A stretch of DNA of 34,857 nt from Candidatus Mediterraneibacter stercoripullorum (GTDB taxonomy: Bacteria; Bacillota; Clostridia; Lachnospirales; Lachnospiraceae). The notes under the pieces were generated by a model. That model had not been told where the DNA came from. It ran no database searches and saw only the letters and a list, made by a program, of their open reading frames with translations. This document shows positions 1 to 7,967 of the stretch, piece by piece. The stretch's first letter is position 1. Every line of letters starts with the position of its first letter. The position numbers and the translations under genes are program-made. The stretch is taken from the NCBI GenBank assembly GCA_019115765.1, contig DXCZ01000033.1:1-34857 (forward strand), read 5' to 3'.

Positions 1-154
1 CAAGACTGCCGAAATATCTGCGTAACGCACTCCATCCTGAGGCTATAGGGGCATAAATCACTATTTTGTCAGCTGAAATATTGAATTTTCAAGGAGCGAA
101 GCCCATTTCAGGTATGGGAAGTCTTAGTAAATTACTATAGTTCGAAACAACGGC

Positions 155-200
155 AAAAATCGCTGTAACCCAGTAAACACAAGGGATACAGCGATTTTTT
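155..200. terminator. Bidirectional intrinsic terminator
   Basis: A stem pairs AAAAATCGCTGTA (155-167) with TACAGCGATTTTT, with short mismatched CCC/GGG extensions, and has A and T runs on its two sides. It would terminate transcription arriving from the left and, less strongly, from the right. The rest of 1-295 contains only small hairpins (for example CCCAT/ATGGG at 102-118) and no recognisable gene. Confidence 0.8.
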
Positions 201-295
201 CTTCCAACAACTGTCAAAGACAGGAATATAACTGATTCCTCCCTTTATGTCAAGACTTTTTTCGCACTGATCCATCGTTTTTTCACCTGTAAGTC

Positions 296-324
296 TCGAC
301 AAACCGCCCATGCTGTATTATAAT
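296..324 (+). promoter_or_regulatory. Predicted sigma-A promoter of aroF
   Basis: The -35 box TCGACA (296-301) and the perfect -10 box TATAAT (319-324) are separated by 17 bp. The leader to the ATG at 433 is about 100 nt. It contains a small GCAGG/CCTGC hairpin (351-366) and an AGAGGG ribosome site near 419. I saw no convincing T-box or tryptophan leader peptide. Confidence 0.65.
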
Positions 325-432
325 TTTCCCGGTACGGATCTTCCCTGACCGCAGGCTTCATCCTGCGCCGCATTCCTGGGAGGATCAGCAGAAAACCAAC
401 TATAATCAATAGAAATACAGAGGGAAAATACA

Positions 433-1464
433 ATGAGTTTTACATTTATCAAACAGCTTCCTTCTCCGGACGAAGTGAAAAGCCTGGAGCCCATGTCCGA
501 AGAAATGAAACAGATTAAAGCCGGACGCGACCGCCTCATCCAGGATGTGATCACCGGAGCATCCGATAAGTTTCTCGTGATCATCGGGCCCTGCTCCGCC
601 GACAACGAGGACGCCGTATGCGAATATACAAACCGTCTGGCCAGAGTACAGGAGAAAGTACAGGACCGTCTCGTACTTGTGCCCCGCATCTATACCAACA
701 AGCCCCGCACCACAGGCGAAGGCTATAAGGGAATGCTTCATCAGCCGGATCCGGAGGCCAAGCCTGACATCCTGGCCGGCATCCTGGCGATCCGCCATAT
801 GCACATCCGCTCCATTGCGGAGACCGGACTGACTGCCGCTGATGAGATGCTCTATCCGGATAACTGGCACTACCTCTCCGATATCCTCTCCTACGTGGCG
901 ATCGGAGCCCGCTCCGTGGAAAACCAGGAACACCGCCTGATGGTCAGCGGACTGGATATCCCTGCCGGTATGAAAAACCCCACCAGCGGAGACTTCTCTG
1001 TCATGCTGAACTCTGTCGTAGCCGCACAGTGCGGACATGATTTCATATCCAGAGGATGGGAAGTACGCACAGAGGGCAACCCGCTCACCCATACGATCCT
1101 GAGAGGGGCTGTGAATAAACACGGAAATACCATTCCAAACTATCATTATGAAGATATCCAGCTGCTTCTGGAGAAATATGAAGAAAGAAATCTGAAAAAC
1201 CCTGCTGTGATCATCGACGCCAACCACTCCAACTCCGGCAAGAAGTTCAAGCAGCAGATCCGAATTGTAAAAGAGATCCTTCACAGCCGCCGGATCGACG
1301 ACGACATCCGCAAGCTGGTCAAGGGCGTTATGATCGAGAGCTATCTCGTAGAAGGCAGCCAGCCTATCGGAGGGGATCACATATATGGCAAGTCCATCAC
1401 CGATCCGTGCCTTGGCTGGGAAGATACAGAAAAGCTTCTGTACACCATAGCCGAATCCTGCTGA
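433..1464 (+). CDS. aroF: 3-deoxy-7-phosphoheptulonate (DAHP) synthase, type I
   Basis: This enzyme condenses phosphoenolpyruvate and erythrose-4-phosphate to DAHP, the first step of the shikimate pathway to aromatic amino acids, in the cytoplasm. The 343-residue protein has the usual length of the AroF/AroG class. Visible family motifs are GPCSADNED (residues 52-60), the PRIYTNKPRTTGEGYKG active-site segment that binds PEP phosphate, DEMLYP, IDANHSNSGKK and a C-terminal IESYLVEGSQ. The ATG at 433 follows an AGAGGG ribosome site. The gene is monocistronic: it has its own promoter and a strong terminator right after the stop. Which aromatic amino acid feeds back on it cannot be read from the sequence. 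The family call is certain; the exact paralogue letter is not. Confidence 0.95.
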   Translation: MSFTFIKQLPSPDEVKSLEPMSEEMKQIKAGRDRLIQDVITGASDKFLVIIGPCSADNEDAVCEYTNRLARVQEKVQDRLVLVPRIYTNKPRTTGEGYKGMLHQPDPEAKPDILAGILAIRHMHIRSIAETGLTAADEMLYPDNWHYLSDILSYVAIGARSVENQEHRLMVSGLDIPAGMKNPTSGDFSVMLNSVVAAQCGHDFISRGWEVRTEGNPLTHTILRGAVNKHGNTIPNYHYEDIQLLLEKYEERNLKNPAVIIDANHSNSGKKFKQQIRIVKEILHSRRIDDDIRKLVKGVMIESYLVEGSQPIGGDHIYGKSITDPCLGWEDTEKLLYTIAESC

Positions 1465-1474
1465 TACATTTCAG

Positions 1475-1519
1475 GCCCCGTCTCCCGCAGTTCCTTATGC
1501 GGGATCCGGGGCATCTTTC
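1475..1519 (+). terminator. Intrinsic terminator of aroF
   Basis: GCCCCG-TC-TCCCGCA (1475-1489) pairs with TGCGGGA-TC-CGGGGC (1498-1512), giving a 13-bp stem with one internal mismatch. A short T-rich tail (ATCTTTC) follows. It lies 11 bases after the aroF stop. Confidence 0.8.
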
Positions 1520-1568
1520 AACGACACAGAGAAACTCTGACACAGCACACAAAAAATGAGGTATACAT

Positions 1569-1727
1569 ATGGCAGAACAGACAGAAGAGAAAAAGGTCCT
1601 CCCGGCCTGTCCGGTAGAGACGACCCTTTCACTGATCGGCGATAAGTGGAAAGTCCTGATCCTCCGGGATCTGCTTCCCGGTACCAAGAGATTCGGGGAA
1701 CTGAAGAAATCCATCGGCAATGTCTCC
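1569..1727 (+). pseudogene. HxlR-family regulator, N-terminal half only
   Basis: The first 53 residues are a clear HxlR-type (MarR-like winged helix) start: the conserved Cys-Pro of ACPVETTLSLIGDKWK, then LILRDLLPGTKRFGELKKSIG. Family members run about 100-120 residues and continue into the recognition helix and wing. Here the homology stops at GNVS, at about 1727. The open frame then continues to 1961 through sequence antisense to azlD and its downstream spacer, giving a low-complexity tail that does not look like protein. The start is well formed, with GAGG upstream of the ATG at 1569. I read it as a gene cut by a deletion or rearrangement that joined it to the azlD 3' side. A short functional product is possible but would lack most of the DNA-binding fold. 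Confidence 0.75.
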
Positions 1728-1824
1728 AGGTTAGTAATGACATTGAGCCGCAGCTCCCCGTTTTCGTATACATTCCTCTTCTGTGTATCTACACAATTGA
1801 GCCAGTTATTTGACGAACAGTGTA

Positions 1825-2151
1825 CTAAAACACAAGCTGCACCAGCAGCATATAACACACAGTCCCGCCAGCTATGGACAGCAGCATCTGCCTCTTCCAC
1901 ACATGAAGCACAACGACCACCAGGATCGCGATCATCTCCGGGATTCCATGGCTCCCTGTGAATACACTGACATTTCTCAGGCAGTAGATGACAAGCAGCC
2001 CGAATACCGCTGCCGGAAGCACCTTGCCCAGATACTGTATATACCTGGGAGTAGGCTTTCCCGCCGGAAATATAAGGAAAGGCAAGAAACGGGTGACCGC
2101 CGTCCCCAGGACGACCATGGCCACTGTAATGATCTGTTCTGTCACTGTCAT
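1825..2151 (-). CDS. azlD: AzlD branched-chain amino-acid transport subunit
   Basis: This is the small membrane subunit of the AzlCD exporter, which exports branched-chain amino acids and their analogues in Bacillus. The 108-residue protein has about four hydrophobic segments and the AzlD hallmark [13 protein letters not shown] near residue 20, followed by [19 protein letters not shown]. The ATG at 2151 overlaps the azlC stop by the classic ATGA arrangement, indicating translational coupling. This start was chosen over a longer frame reaching 2316 that lies inside azlC. The gene ends 97 bp from the point where the HxlR remnant is cut off, so its downstream neighbourhood has been rearranged. 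Confidence 0.9.
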   Translation of the reverse strand: MTVTEQIITVAMVVLGTAVTRFLPFLIFPAGKPTPRYIQYLGKVLPAAVFGLLVIYCLRNVSVFTGSHGIPEMIAILVVVVLHVWKRQMLLSIAGGTVCYMLLVQLVF

Positions 2152-2879
2152 TCTGCATCTCCTCCTTTCTCCAGAGGCTGTCTCAGAAGCGACAGCACCA
2201 CAAGGATCGCCAGCATGGCGGGGATAATAAAGCTGTCCGCGCCGAAGACGATCAGGCAGACCAGAGAGATCCCCAGCCCCATCAGAGAGCTTGTATGATC
2301 CTTCTCCTTCAGCCACTGCTCCAGGAATATGACTACGAACATGGCTGTCATAACGAAATCCAGCCCCTCTGTATTGAAATGGATCAGCGATCCAAAGATC
2401 CCGCCCAGTGTAGCTCCCGAGAACCAGTATATATGGTTCAGCAGGGTCACAAAGAACATGAACCAGCCCTTGTCCACGTCCTCCGGGATCGTGGCGGTAT
2501 AATTGATGGAAAATGTCTCATCACACATTCCGAAGATCAGATAGATCCGTTTCCATCCCAGTCCCCGGAATTTATCCAGCATAGAGATCCCATAGAACAG
2601 ATGCCTTGCATTGATCATCAGTGTCATGGCAAATGCCTGCAGCGGATGAAATGCCCCCAGAAGCATGTCCACGGTCAGAAACTCTATGGAACCGGCAAAT
2701 ATTGTAATGCTCATCAGCATGGGATACCAGAAACCGAAACCTGACACATTCATGTAGATGCCATATGTGATCCCCAGGAACCAGAAGCCGGCGAAGATCG
2801 GTATGGTGTATGGAAATGCAGCGGTAAATGCGCGTTTCAGCATGGTTGATCTAGTCTTCATATTGCTTTTACTGTTCAT
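2148..2879 (-). CDS. azlC: AzlC family ABC-independent amino-acid exporter subunit
   Basis: This is the large membrane subunit of the AzlCD pair. The 243-residue protein has the AzlC features: [20 protein letters not shown] (early membrane segment), [20 protein letters not shown], the conserved [11 protein letters not shown] (about residues 90-100) and a series of further hydrophobic helices. The ATG at 2879 is preceded by AAGGGAAC. A promoter is predicted at 3087-3115, and the roughly 200-nt leader between carries a large palindromic repeat (2896-3029) that ends only 17 bases before the start codon. Export of valine, leucine and isoleucine or their analogues is the known family role; the actual substrate here is unproven. 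Confidence 0.92.
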   Translation of the reverse strand: MNSKSNMKTRSTMLKRAFTAAFPYTIPIFAGFWFLGITYGIYMNVSGFGFWYPMLMSITIFAGSIEFLTVDMLLGAFHPLQAFAMTLMINARHLFYGISMLDKFRGLGWKRIYLIFGMCDETFSINYTATIPEDVDKGWFMFFVTLLNHIYWFSGATLGGIFGSLIHFNTEGLDFVMTAMFVVIFLEQWLKEKDHTSSLMGLGISLVCLIVFGADSFIIPAMLAILVVLSLLRQPLEKGGDAE

Positions 2880-2895
2880 TTGTTCCCTTCGGTCC

Positions 2896-3029
2896 GCAAT
2901 GAAGCTGTGCTGCCCCGGCGGCCGCTCTTTCGCTCGGAGTGCAGCGCAGCGGACACATAAGTCCGCAAAGAACGCGGCCTAAGTGCCGGCGCTCCACTAC
3001 GGGCTTTCGTGGCAGCACAGCTTCATTGC
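2896..3029. repeat. 134-bp palindromic element in the azlC leader
   Basis: A perfect 19-bp inverted repeat forms the ends: GCAATGAAGCTGTGCTGCC (2896-2914) and its exact complement at 3011-3029. Inside is GC-rich sequence with nested hairpins, including GCGGAC-ACATAA-GTCCGC. It encodes no plausible protein, has no poly-T tail and shows no obvious target duplication. It looks like a MITE-like or extragenic palindromic element that would be transcribed in the azlCD leader and could mask or expose the nearby ribosome site. It is the main content of the 356-bp gene-free stretch 2880-3235. Confidence 0.7.
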
Positions 3030-3086
3030 TGGATACTGAGACAGCCTGAACAGACTCTCCTCCTTTTCCAGTACGCACTGTATTGG

Positions 3087-3115
3087 ATAATATCATTTTG
3101 GCTGAAGATATTCAA
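3087..3115 (-). promoter_or_regulatory. Predicted azlCD promoter
   Basis: Read on the minus strand, TTGAAT (-35, at 3110-3115) and TATTAT (-10, at 3087-3092) are separated by 17 bp. It lies upstream of the palindromic element, so azlC messages would begin with that structure. A GGAGGAG motif just downstream has no start codon at proper distance and may be a relic of the original leader. Confidence 0.5.
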
Positions 3116-3235
3116 CATCAGATCAGCTGATTTCTATTTCACTGTTTCTCAGTGAGTAAATTTGGAATCCTTATTAATACTCAATCCTGAAATAATCCAG
3201 ATACGCCTTATATCTGTCCTGTGCCGTCAGGAATC

Positions 3236-4201
3236 TTACTTTCTTCTCAGCCATCCGTCCGGCAGTTCCGTAAGCGGCTTCGGGAATACCGCCAGCTGTC
3301 CTGTTTTTCTGAACACCTCTGCCTGATTCTCATCTACTTTACCATCCGGATCCGGGGACAGGTTCAGCATAAAGTTAATATTCATCGGAAAGTACTTCTC
3401 CATCTTGGCTGCCGCCCACTCGGCTCCCGCAAGTTCCGCATGGGGGTCTGTTTTCCTCCAGAACCATGTATCTGTAAACTTATTGCAGCTCAGTCCCGGC
3501 CCGTAGAACTGCTGCTCCACTTCCTGTCCTGCCGAATTTTCGAAAAGTACAATATCTGTACCGTGCAGATCATCCGTACAGCCGATATTCATAAACAGAC
3601 AGTCCGGCTGAAGGGATTTCACCAGCTGATCCAGCTCCTCAAATGGGAGCATCTCATAGGTCGGGCCGCCCCAGGGCGAGTTCCAGCCGTCGGCGATCAG
3701 GAAGGGGATCTCACCGTAGTTTGTCAGGAGTTCTCTGATCTCCCCTTTGATGATCTCTTTCTGTTCTTCCGTACAGGATCTGTGCCCGATCCCGGCTGTC
3801 AGATCCAGAATAGAGAAGTACAGTCCGGCCTTGATTCCTTCCTCCCGGAACGCGCTTAAAAACTCTGCCACAACATCGGTTTTGCAGGCTGCGTTTTTCA
3901 CAGAATGCTCTGAGTACGCCGTAGGCCACAGAGCGAAGCCTTCATGATGCTTCGCTGTCAGCGCGGCAAATCTGCATCCTGCGCTTTTTGCTATCTGCGC
4001 CCACTGTCTGCAGTCCAGGCCGCGCGGGTTCCAGTCCTTCTCTGCAAAGGGGAAACGCCGGGGATCGTCTGTATTCTCATACTCCCATTCCCAGTCCTTC
4101 ATGCTGCCTTCCTGGAACTGCACTGTAGCGCTGTTAAAATGGATAAAAGTCCCTAATCTGAGATTAATAAAATCCATCTGATTTTTCTGAAGCCTGTCCA
4201 T
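3236..4201 (-). CDS. Alpha-L-fucosidase, GH29
   Basis: This is a predicted retaining alpha-fucosidase. The 321-residue protein covers just the GH29 catalytic barrel, shorter than many family members that carry an added beta-sandwich. Visible motifs are LGTFIHFN (residues 16-23), the strongly conserved ALTAKHHEGFALWPT (80-94), YSEHSVKN, KTDVVAEF and GLYFSILD. Asp171, in FLIADGWN, sits where the nucleophile is found. There is no signal peptide, so it acts in the cytoplasm on imported sugar. It is the last gene of the lacI operon, 17 bp after GH125, with an AAGGAAAAGG ribosome site. No clear terminator follows. In an N-glycan setting it would take core or antennary fucose. Linkage preference (alpha-1,3 or alpha-1,6) cannot be read from the sequence. 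Confidence 0.9.
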   Translation of the reverse strand: MDRLQKNQMDFINLRLGTFIHFNSATVQFQEGSMKDWEWEYENTDDPRRFPFAEKDWNPRGLDCRQWAQIAKSAGCRFAALTAKHHEGFALWPTAYSEHSVKNAACKTDVVAEFLSAFREEGIKAGLYFSILDLTAGIGHRSCTEEQKEIIKGEIRELLTNYGEIPFLIADGWNSPWGGPTYEMLPFEELDQLVKSLQPDCLFMNIGCTDDLHGTDIVLFENSAGQEVEQQFYGPGLSCNKFTDTWFWRKTDPHAELAGAEWAAAKMEKYFPMNINFMLNLSPDPDGKVDENQAEVFRKTGQLAVFPKPLTELPDGWLRRK

Positions 4202-4218
4202 AACCTTTTCCTTCCTCT

Positions 4219-5508
4219 CTATCTTTCCACCTCATACCCACAGTACTGCATTACAAGCTCGCAGAACATGGCATTAGCCCAGGAGAACCATTCTCTCGTA
4301 TATTTCGCCGGATCATCCACATGGAATCCTTCATGCATCAGTCCTTTTCCCCCGTCTGTGGCGATCATGCGGCGGATGATCTCATGTTTTTTCTCCTTTG
4401 TATCTGCAGTAAGTCCTTCGATAGCCATGGAGATATGCCAGATATAGCGGACCGGCGTGTGGGGACTTCCGATTCCCGCTGCCTTTGTTCCGCTGTAGTA
4501 ATAGGGATTTCTCTCACTTAGGATCAACTCTCTGGTATTCGCCTCCAGCTCCGGTCGTTCCGGCTTATACCCCAGATAGGACATGGCGAGCAGGCTGGGG
4601 ACATTGGCGTCATCCATCAGGTTGAACTGCCCGTATCCGTCCACTTCATAGGCATATACATCACCGATGCCCTCTACTTTTGTTACTCCGTACTCTTCGA
4701 TTCCCTTTCTCACAACAGCAGCCATGTCAGCGGCTTTCTTCCCGATTTCTTTTAATCCCGGGACGATTTCAGAGATCTCATGGAGATATTCCAGGATCAC
4801 TACGGCGAACATATTGGAGGGGATCAGGTAACCATATGTACATGCGTCATCGCTGGGGCGGAATCCTGACCAGATCAGGCCGGTCCCGGACTTCACCAGA
4901 GCTCCCATCCCATCTCTGGACAGGGTATCTGTATAGAAGCTGTTTCTCCGGATGAACCGGTAGGTCGAGCGCTCCTCATGATACATCTCTGTCTCAAATA
5001 CATTCAGGATCCTTTCCGCGCCCTGGATAAATCCGTCGTCAAACTGCTCGGTCCTCCCTGTATTTTTCCAGAGCAGGTACGCCAGCTGGACCGGATAGCA
5101 GAGAGAGTCGATCTCATATTTTCTCTCCCAGATCCAGGGACCCATATCTGTCTCATCTTTCTCCCAGCAGTTCCCGTTGGGCGCCTCGTTGAACGCATTT
5201 GCATAGGGATCGATATTGATGCAGGAGAACTGTCTCCTGACCAGCCCCGCGATCAGATCTGCAATCTCCCCATCCTCCTTCGCGGGGATCAGATATGGCC
5301 TGAGCTGAGCTACAGAATCTCTCAGCCACATGGCCGGTATATCTCCCGTGATCACATACGTACTTCCATCATCCATACGCTTTACCGTCGTATCCAGTGT
5401 ATTTGTATAGCATCTCTCAAATGTTTCCGCCACCTCGGGCTCATTCCGGAATACCTCTCTGACTTTATCCAGAATTCTTTCGATTGATTCAGGCTGCGTC
5501 TTTTTCAT
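4219..5508 (-). CDS. Exo-alpha-1,6-mannosidase, GH125
   Basis: GH125 enzymes are inverting exo-alpha-1,6-mannosidases of the (alpha/alpha)6 fold, known from Clostridium perfringens and Streptococcus pneumoniae, where they trim N-glycan mannose. The 429-residue protein matches the family end to end, with [20 protein letters not shown] (54-73), [19 protein letters not shown] (107-125), the [20 protein letters not shown] segment and [10 protein letters not shown] (391-400). Asp220 and Glu393 fall at the same numbers as the reported acid and base of the C. perfringens enzyme. It has no signal peptide. The gene sits between GH3 and GH29 in the operon, with a 121-bp upstream gap holding a hairpin. 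This is one of the two strongest pointers to an N-glycan substrate, the other being GH38. Confidence 0.95.
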   Translation of the reverse strand: MKKTQPESIERILDKVREVFRNEPEVAETFERCYTNTLDTTVKRMDDGSTYVITGDIPAMWLRDSVAQLRPYLIPAKEDGEIADLIAGLVRRQFSCINIDPYANAFNEAPNGNCWEKDETDMGPWIWERKYEIDSLCYPVQLAYLLWKNTGRTEQFDDGFIQGAERILNVFETEMYHEERSTYRFIRRNSFYTDTLSRDGMGALVKSGTGLIWSGFRPSDDACTYGYLIPSNMFAVVILEYLHEISEIVPGLKEIGKKAADMAAVVRKGIEEYGVTKVEGIGDVYAYEVDGYGQFNLMDDANVPSLLAMSYLGYKPERPELEANTRELILSERNPYYYSGTKAAGIGSPHTPVRYIWHISMAIEGLTADTKEKKHEIIRRMIATDGGKGLMHEGFHVDDPAKYTREWFSWANAMFCELVMQYCGYEVER

Positions 5509-5550
5509 GACTTTTTCCTTTCTTTCTGTTCAGATTTTCTTTTATACTGT

Positions 5551-5577
5551 GAAAGAGGGCGCCGAACGCCCTCTTTC
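5551..5577 (-). terminator. Intra-operon hairpin between GH3 and GH125
   Basis: A perfect 11-bp stem, GAAAGAGGGCG/CGCCCTCTTTC, closes a 5-base loop. On the minus strand it lies 53 bases after the GH3 stop and about 40 bases before GH125. There is no strong T tail, so it may be a leaky terminator or an mRNA-stabilising structure that lowers expression of GH125 and GH29 relative to upstream genes. Confidence 0.55.
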
Positions 5578-5629
5578 TGTCATTCAGCAAAGTGGATCTC
5601 CTGTATCCGCTCTACTCTTCTTCCTTGCT

Positions 5630-7909
5630 TCATCGCATGATCTCAAGCAAACCGCTCCACACAGTGCTGCCTGACTCTTCCAGCATCAGCTTCACCTTCC
5701 CAGGTTCTGTCACATGCCGCATCTGCATATCCCATACTGCGAATGCCTCATAAGGCAGAGTGATGACGATCTCTTTTTCCTCCCCGCTTTTCAGCAGGAC
5801 TTTTTCCATCCCTTTGAGTTCTTTTACCCTGCGCACCACACTGCCCTGCTGCCCTGCGATGTAGAGAAGAGGTACCGCATAGCCTTCCCTCTCTCCTGCA
5901 TTTTTCACTTTCATGCGCAGGGTCACGCCTGACGTTTCAAGCTCTGTTAACGATATCTGCTCTTTGCTCAGAGATGCATCGCTGTATTCAAAGCTGCTGT
6001 ATCCCATGCCGTCGCCGAAGATATAGGCGGGACCGTCCGGCTGGTCATAATAGTCCATCCCGCTGTAGGAATTCTTGTAATTATAATATACCGGGATCTG
6101 TCCGCTGCATTTCGGCACAGAAACCGGAAGCCGTCCTGACGGGTTCACATCTCCGAACAGGATCTCCGCGATAGCCTGTCCTCCCCGGATTCCCGGGTAA
6201 AATGCATACAGGAGCGCATCTGCCCTCTCCGAAGCGATGCCAGGTGCGTAAGGCCGTCCGCCCATGATGATCACGACCACCTTTTTCCCTGCGTCAAGCA
6301 CCTGCTCCAGAAGCTGTTTCTGCACAGCCGGAAGTTCCACATCCGCCGCATCCACTCCTTCTCCGCAGTCCATGGAGACGCCCTCACCGGCCACTGCCGC
6401 TCCATTCGTATCGAAGCTGACTTTGCCGAAGCGGCTGGAGCTGCCTCCCAGAACGAGGACTGTTACATCCGACTCCGCGGCCAGAGACACAGCCTGTTCC
6501 ATCTCTTCCCGGCTGCCCTCTGTTGTACCGCAGCCCCGGGCATATTTCACAGAGACGCCTGCCTGCTCCGCTCTCCTGCGGATACCGCCAAGCACGGTCA
6601 CCGAGTCCTCTTCCTTCACCTGAGGACTGTAGTCTCCCAGCTGATTGTAGATATCATCTGCATTTGGACCGATCACAGCAATCTGCCCTGTTTCTTTTTC
6701 CAGGGGCAGACATGCCTCTCTGTTCTCCAGGAGCACTACAGACTCTCTGGCAATCTCCAGCGACTGCGGATACTCCTCATAAGAGAATACCTTTGCTTCT
6801 GTTCCTTCATCCAGATAAGGGTGATCAAAGAGCCCTCTCTCAAACTTCAGCTTCAACACCTGCATTACAGCACGGTCAATCTCCGCCTCGGAAATGTATC
6901 CCTTTTCCACTGCCTCTTCCAGACGTCCGAAAGCCGTATCCCAAAGTCCGATATCCATTCCCGCCTTCACGGCAAGAGCTCCGGACAGCGCATTGTCTCC
7001 GGTCACCGTATCCAGACGGTCCAGAGCGCAGCCGTCGGCCATGACGACTCCGTCAAATCCCATCTCTCCGCGCAGAATATCTGTGAGCAGATGATGATTA
7101 ATATGACAGTAGACGCCGTCGATCTCATTATAGGCAGCCATGACGCCCTTAACCCCGGCATCACAGCAGGCCTTCATTGCCGGCAGGTGAATCTCTCTTA
7201 GTTCCCTCTCGCCGATCCTTGCGGCACTGGCATTCACACCTCCGGTGCCTTCACCCTGAGCAGCGAAATGTTTCGCTACCACATCTACGCCTGCATTCTG
7301 GACTGCCTGTACTACCTGTTCCGCCATTCTGCTGCACAGCCAGGGATCCTCTGAGAAGCACTCTTCGGTGCGTCCCCATCTTGGATCTCTGGCAACATCA
7401 AGCAGGGAAATGAGAGCCAGGTCCACACCCATGCTCTTCAGCTGTTCCCCGCAGACCTGATAGGCCTGACGGATCAGCTCCGGATGAAAGGTTGCACCCA
7501 TGGCAAGGTTCACCGGGAGCAGATAGCCATCCAGTGCCTGATGACCGTGGGGGCATTCCGTACTGAGCAGTACAGGAATCTTCAGTCTGGAGTGTTCCAG
7601 CACATATCTCTGCATCTGATTATATGCCTTCACAGCCCACGGACCGTACAGTCCGTTTCCATAGTCTCTGCCGGACCAGGGATCCGCACGGTAAAGTCCG
7701 TATACGGTCCCAAGGCCACTGTATTTTTCCACTTCTTCTTTAAACTCTCTGTCAAACTCTATCGTATCCCCGTCTCTTTCGTAGATTCGGAAGCCATAGA
7801 GCCGCTGACTGAGCTGCCCCACCTTTTCTCTGAGGGTCATCTGTTTTAGCAGCTCAGCCGCCCTCTGTTCTAATGTCTTTTCATTTTCTGTGTGATTCAT
7901 TGCTTTCAT
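5630..7909 (-). CDS. GH3 glycoside hydrolase (beta-glucosidase/beta-xylosidase type)
   Basis: This is a three-part GH3 enzyme of 759 residues: a TIM barrel (about 15-340), an alpha/beta sandwich (about 380-600) and a C-terminal fibronectin-III-like domain (about 640-755). Visible are LLSTECPHGHQ, DVARDPRWGRTEECFSEDP (171-189), VAKHFAAQGEG and the nucleophile region GFDGVVMADG, with Asp292 as the predicted nucleophile. It lacks the NagZ-type KHFPGHG signature, so a beta-N-acetylglucosaminidase role is unlikely. It has no signal peptide. Its place between GH38 and GH125 suggests it removes a beta-linked decoration from the same imported glycan. A beta-1,2-xylosidase acting on plant-type N-glycans is one possibility, a broad beta-glucosidase another. 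A second in-frame ATG nine bases in could also serve as start. Confidence 0.9.
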   Translation of the reverse strand: MKAMNHTENEKTLEQRAAELLKQMTLREKVGQLSQRLYGFRIYERDGDTIEFDREFKEEVEKYSGLGTVYGLYRADPWSGRDYGNGLYGPWAVKAYNQMQRYVLEHSRLKIPVLLSTECPHGHQALDGYLLPVNLAMGATFHPELIRQAYQVCGEQLKSMGVDLALISLLDVARDPRWGRTEECFSEDPWLCSRMAEQVVQAVQNAGVDVVAKHFAAQGEGTGGVNASAARIGERELREIHLPAMKACCDAGVKGVMAAYNEIDGVYCHINHHLLTDILRGEMGFDGVVMADGCALDRLDTVTGDNALSGALAVKAGMDIGLWDTAFGRLEEAVEKGYISEAEIDRAVMQVLKLKFERGLFDHPYLDEGTEAKVFSYEEYPQSLEIARESVVLLENREACLPLEKETGQIAVIGPNADDIYNQLGDYSPQVKEEDSVTVLGGIRRRAEQAGVSVKYARGCGTTEGSREEMEQAVSLAAESDVTVLVLGGSSSRFGKVSFDTNGAAVAGEGVSMDCGEGVDAADVELPAVQKQLLEQVLDAGKKVVVIIMGGRPYAPGIASERADALLYAFYPGIRGGQAIAEILFGDVNPSGRLPVSVPKCSGQIPVYYNYKNSYSGMDYYDQPDGPAYIFGDGMGYSSFEYSDASLSKEQISLTELETSGVTLRMKVKNAGEREGYAVPLLYIAGQQGSVVRRVKELKGMEKVLLKSGEEKEIVITLPYEAFAVWDMQMRHVTEPGKVKLMLEESGSTVWSGLLEIMR

Positions 7910-7967
7910 CTCACCTTAACTTCTTAAGTCTCGCCTGATATGACCGCTTCATTCTTAGCTGATGCGA

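Noticed and set aside
1..56. Possible 3' end of a gene entering from the left (frame 3 ends RNALHPEAIGA then TAA at 54-56)
   Set aside because: Only 17 codons are visible and no family is recognisable; not enough to annotate.
325..432. T-box or tryptophan attenuator ahead of aroF
   Set aside because: Only one small hairpin is present; no T-box consensus, specifier loop or run of Trp/Phe/Tyr codons was found.
406..1380. Long open frame (324 codons) antisense to aroF
   Set aside because: It overlaps a full-length, well-conserved DAHP synthase, has no recognisable domain and no proper ribosome site; it is a shadow of codon bias.
1397..2158. 253-codon minus-strand frame crossing the HxlR remnant and azlD
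   Set aside because: It is out of frame with AzlD, shows no domain and only reflects the rearranged junction.
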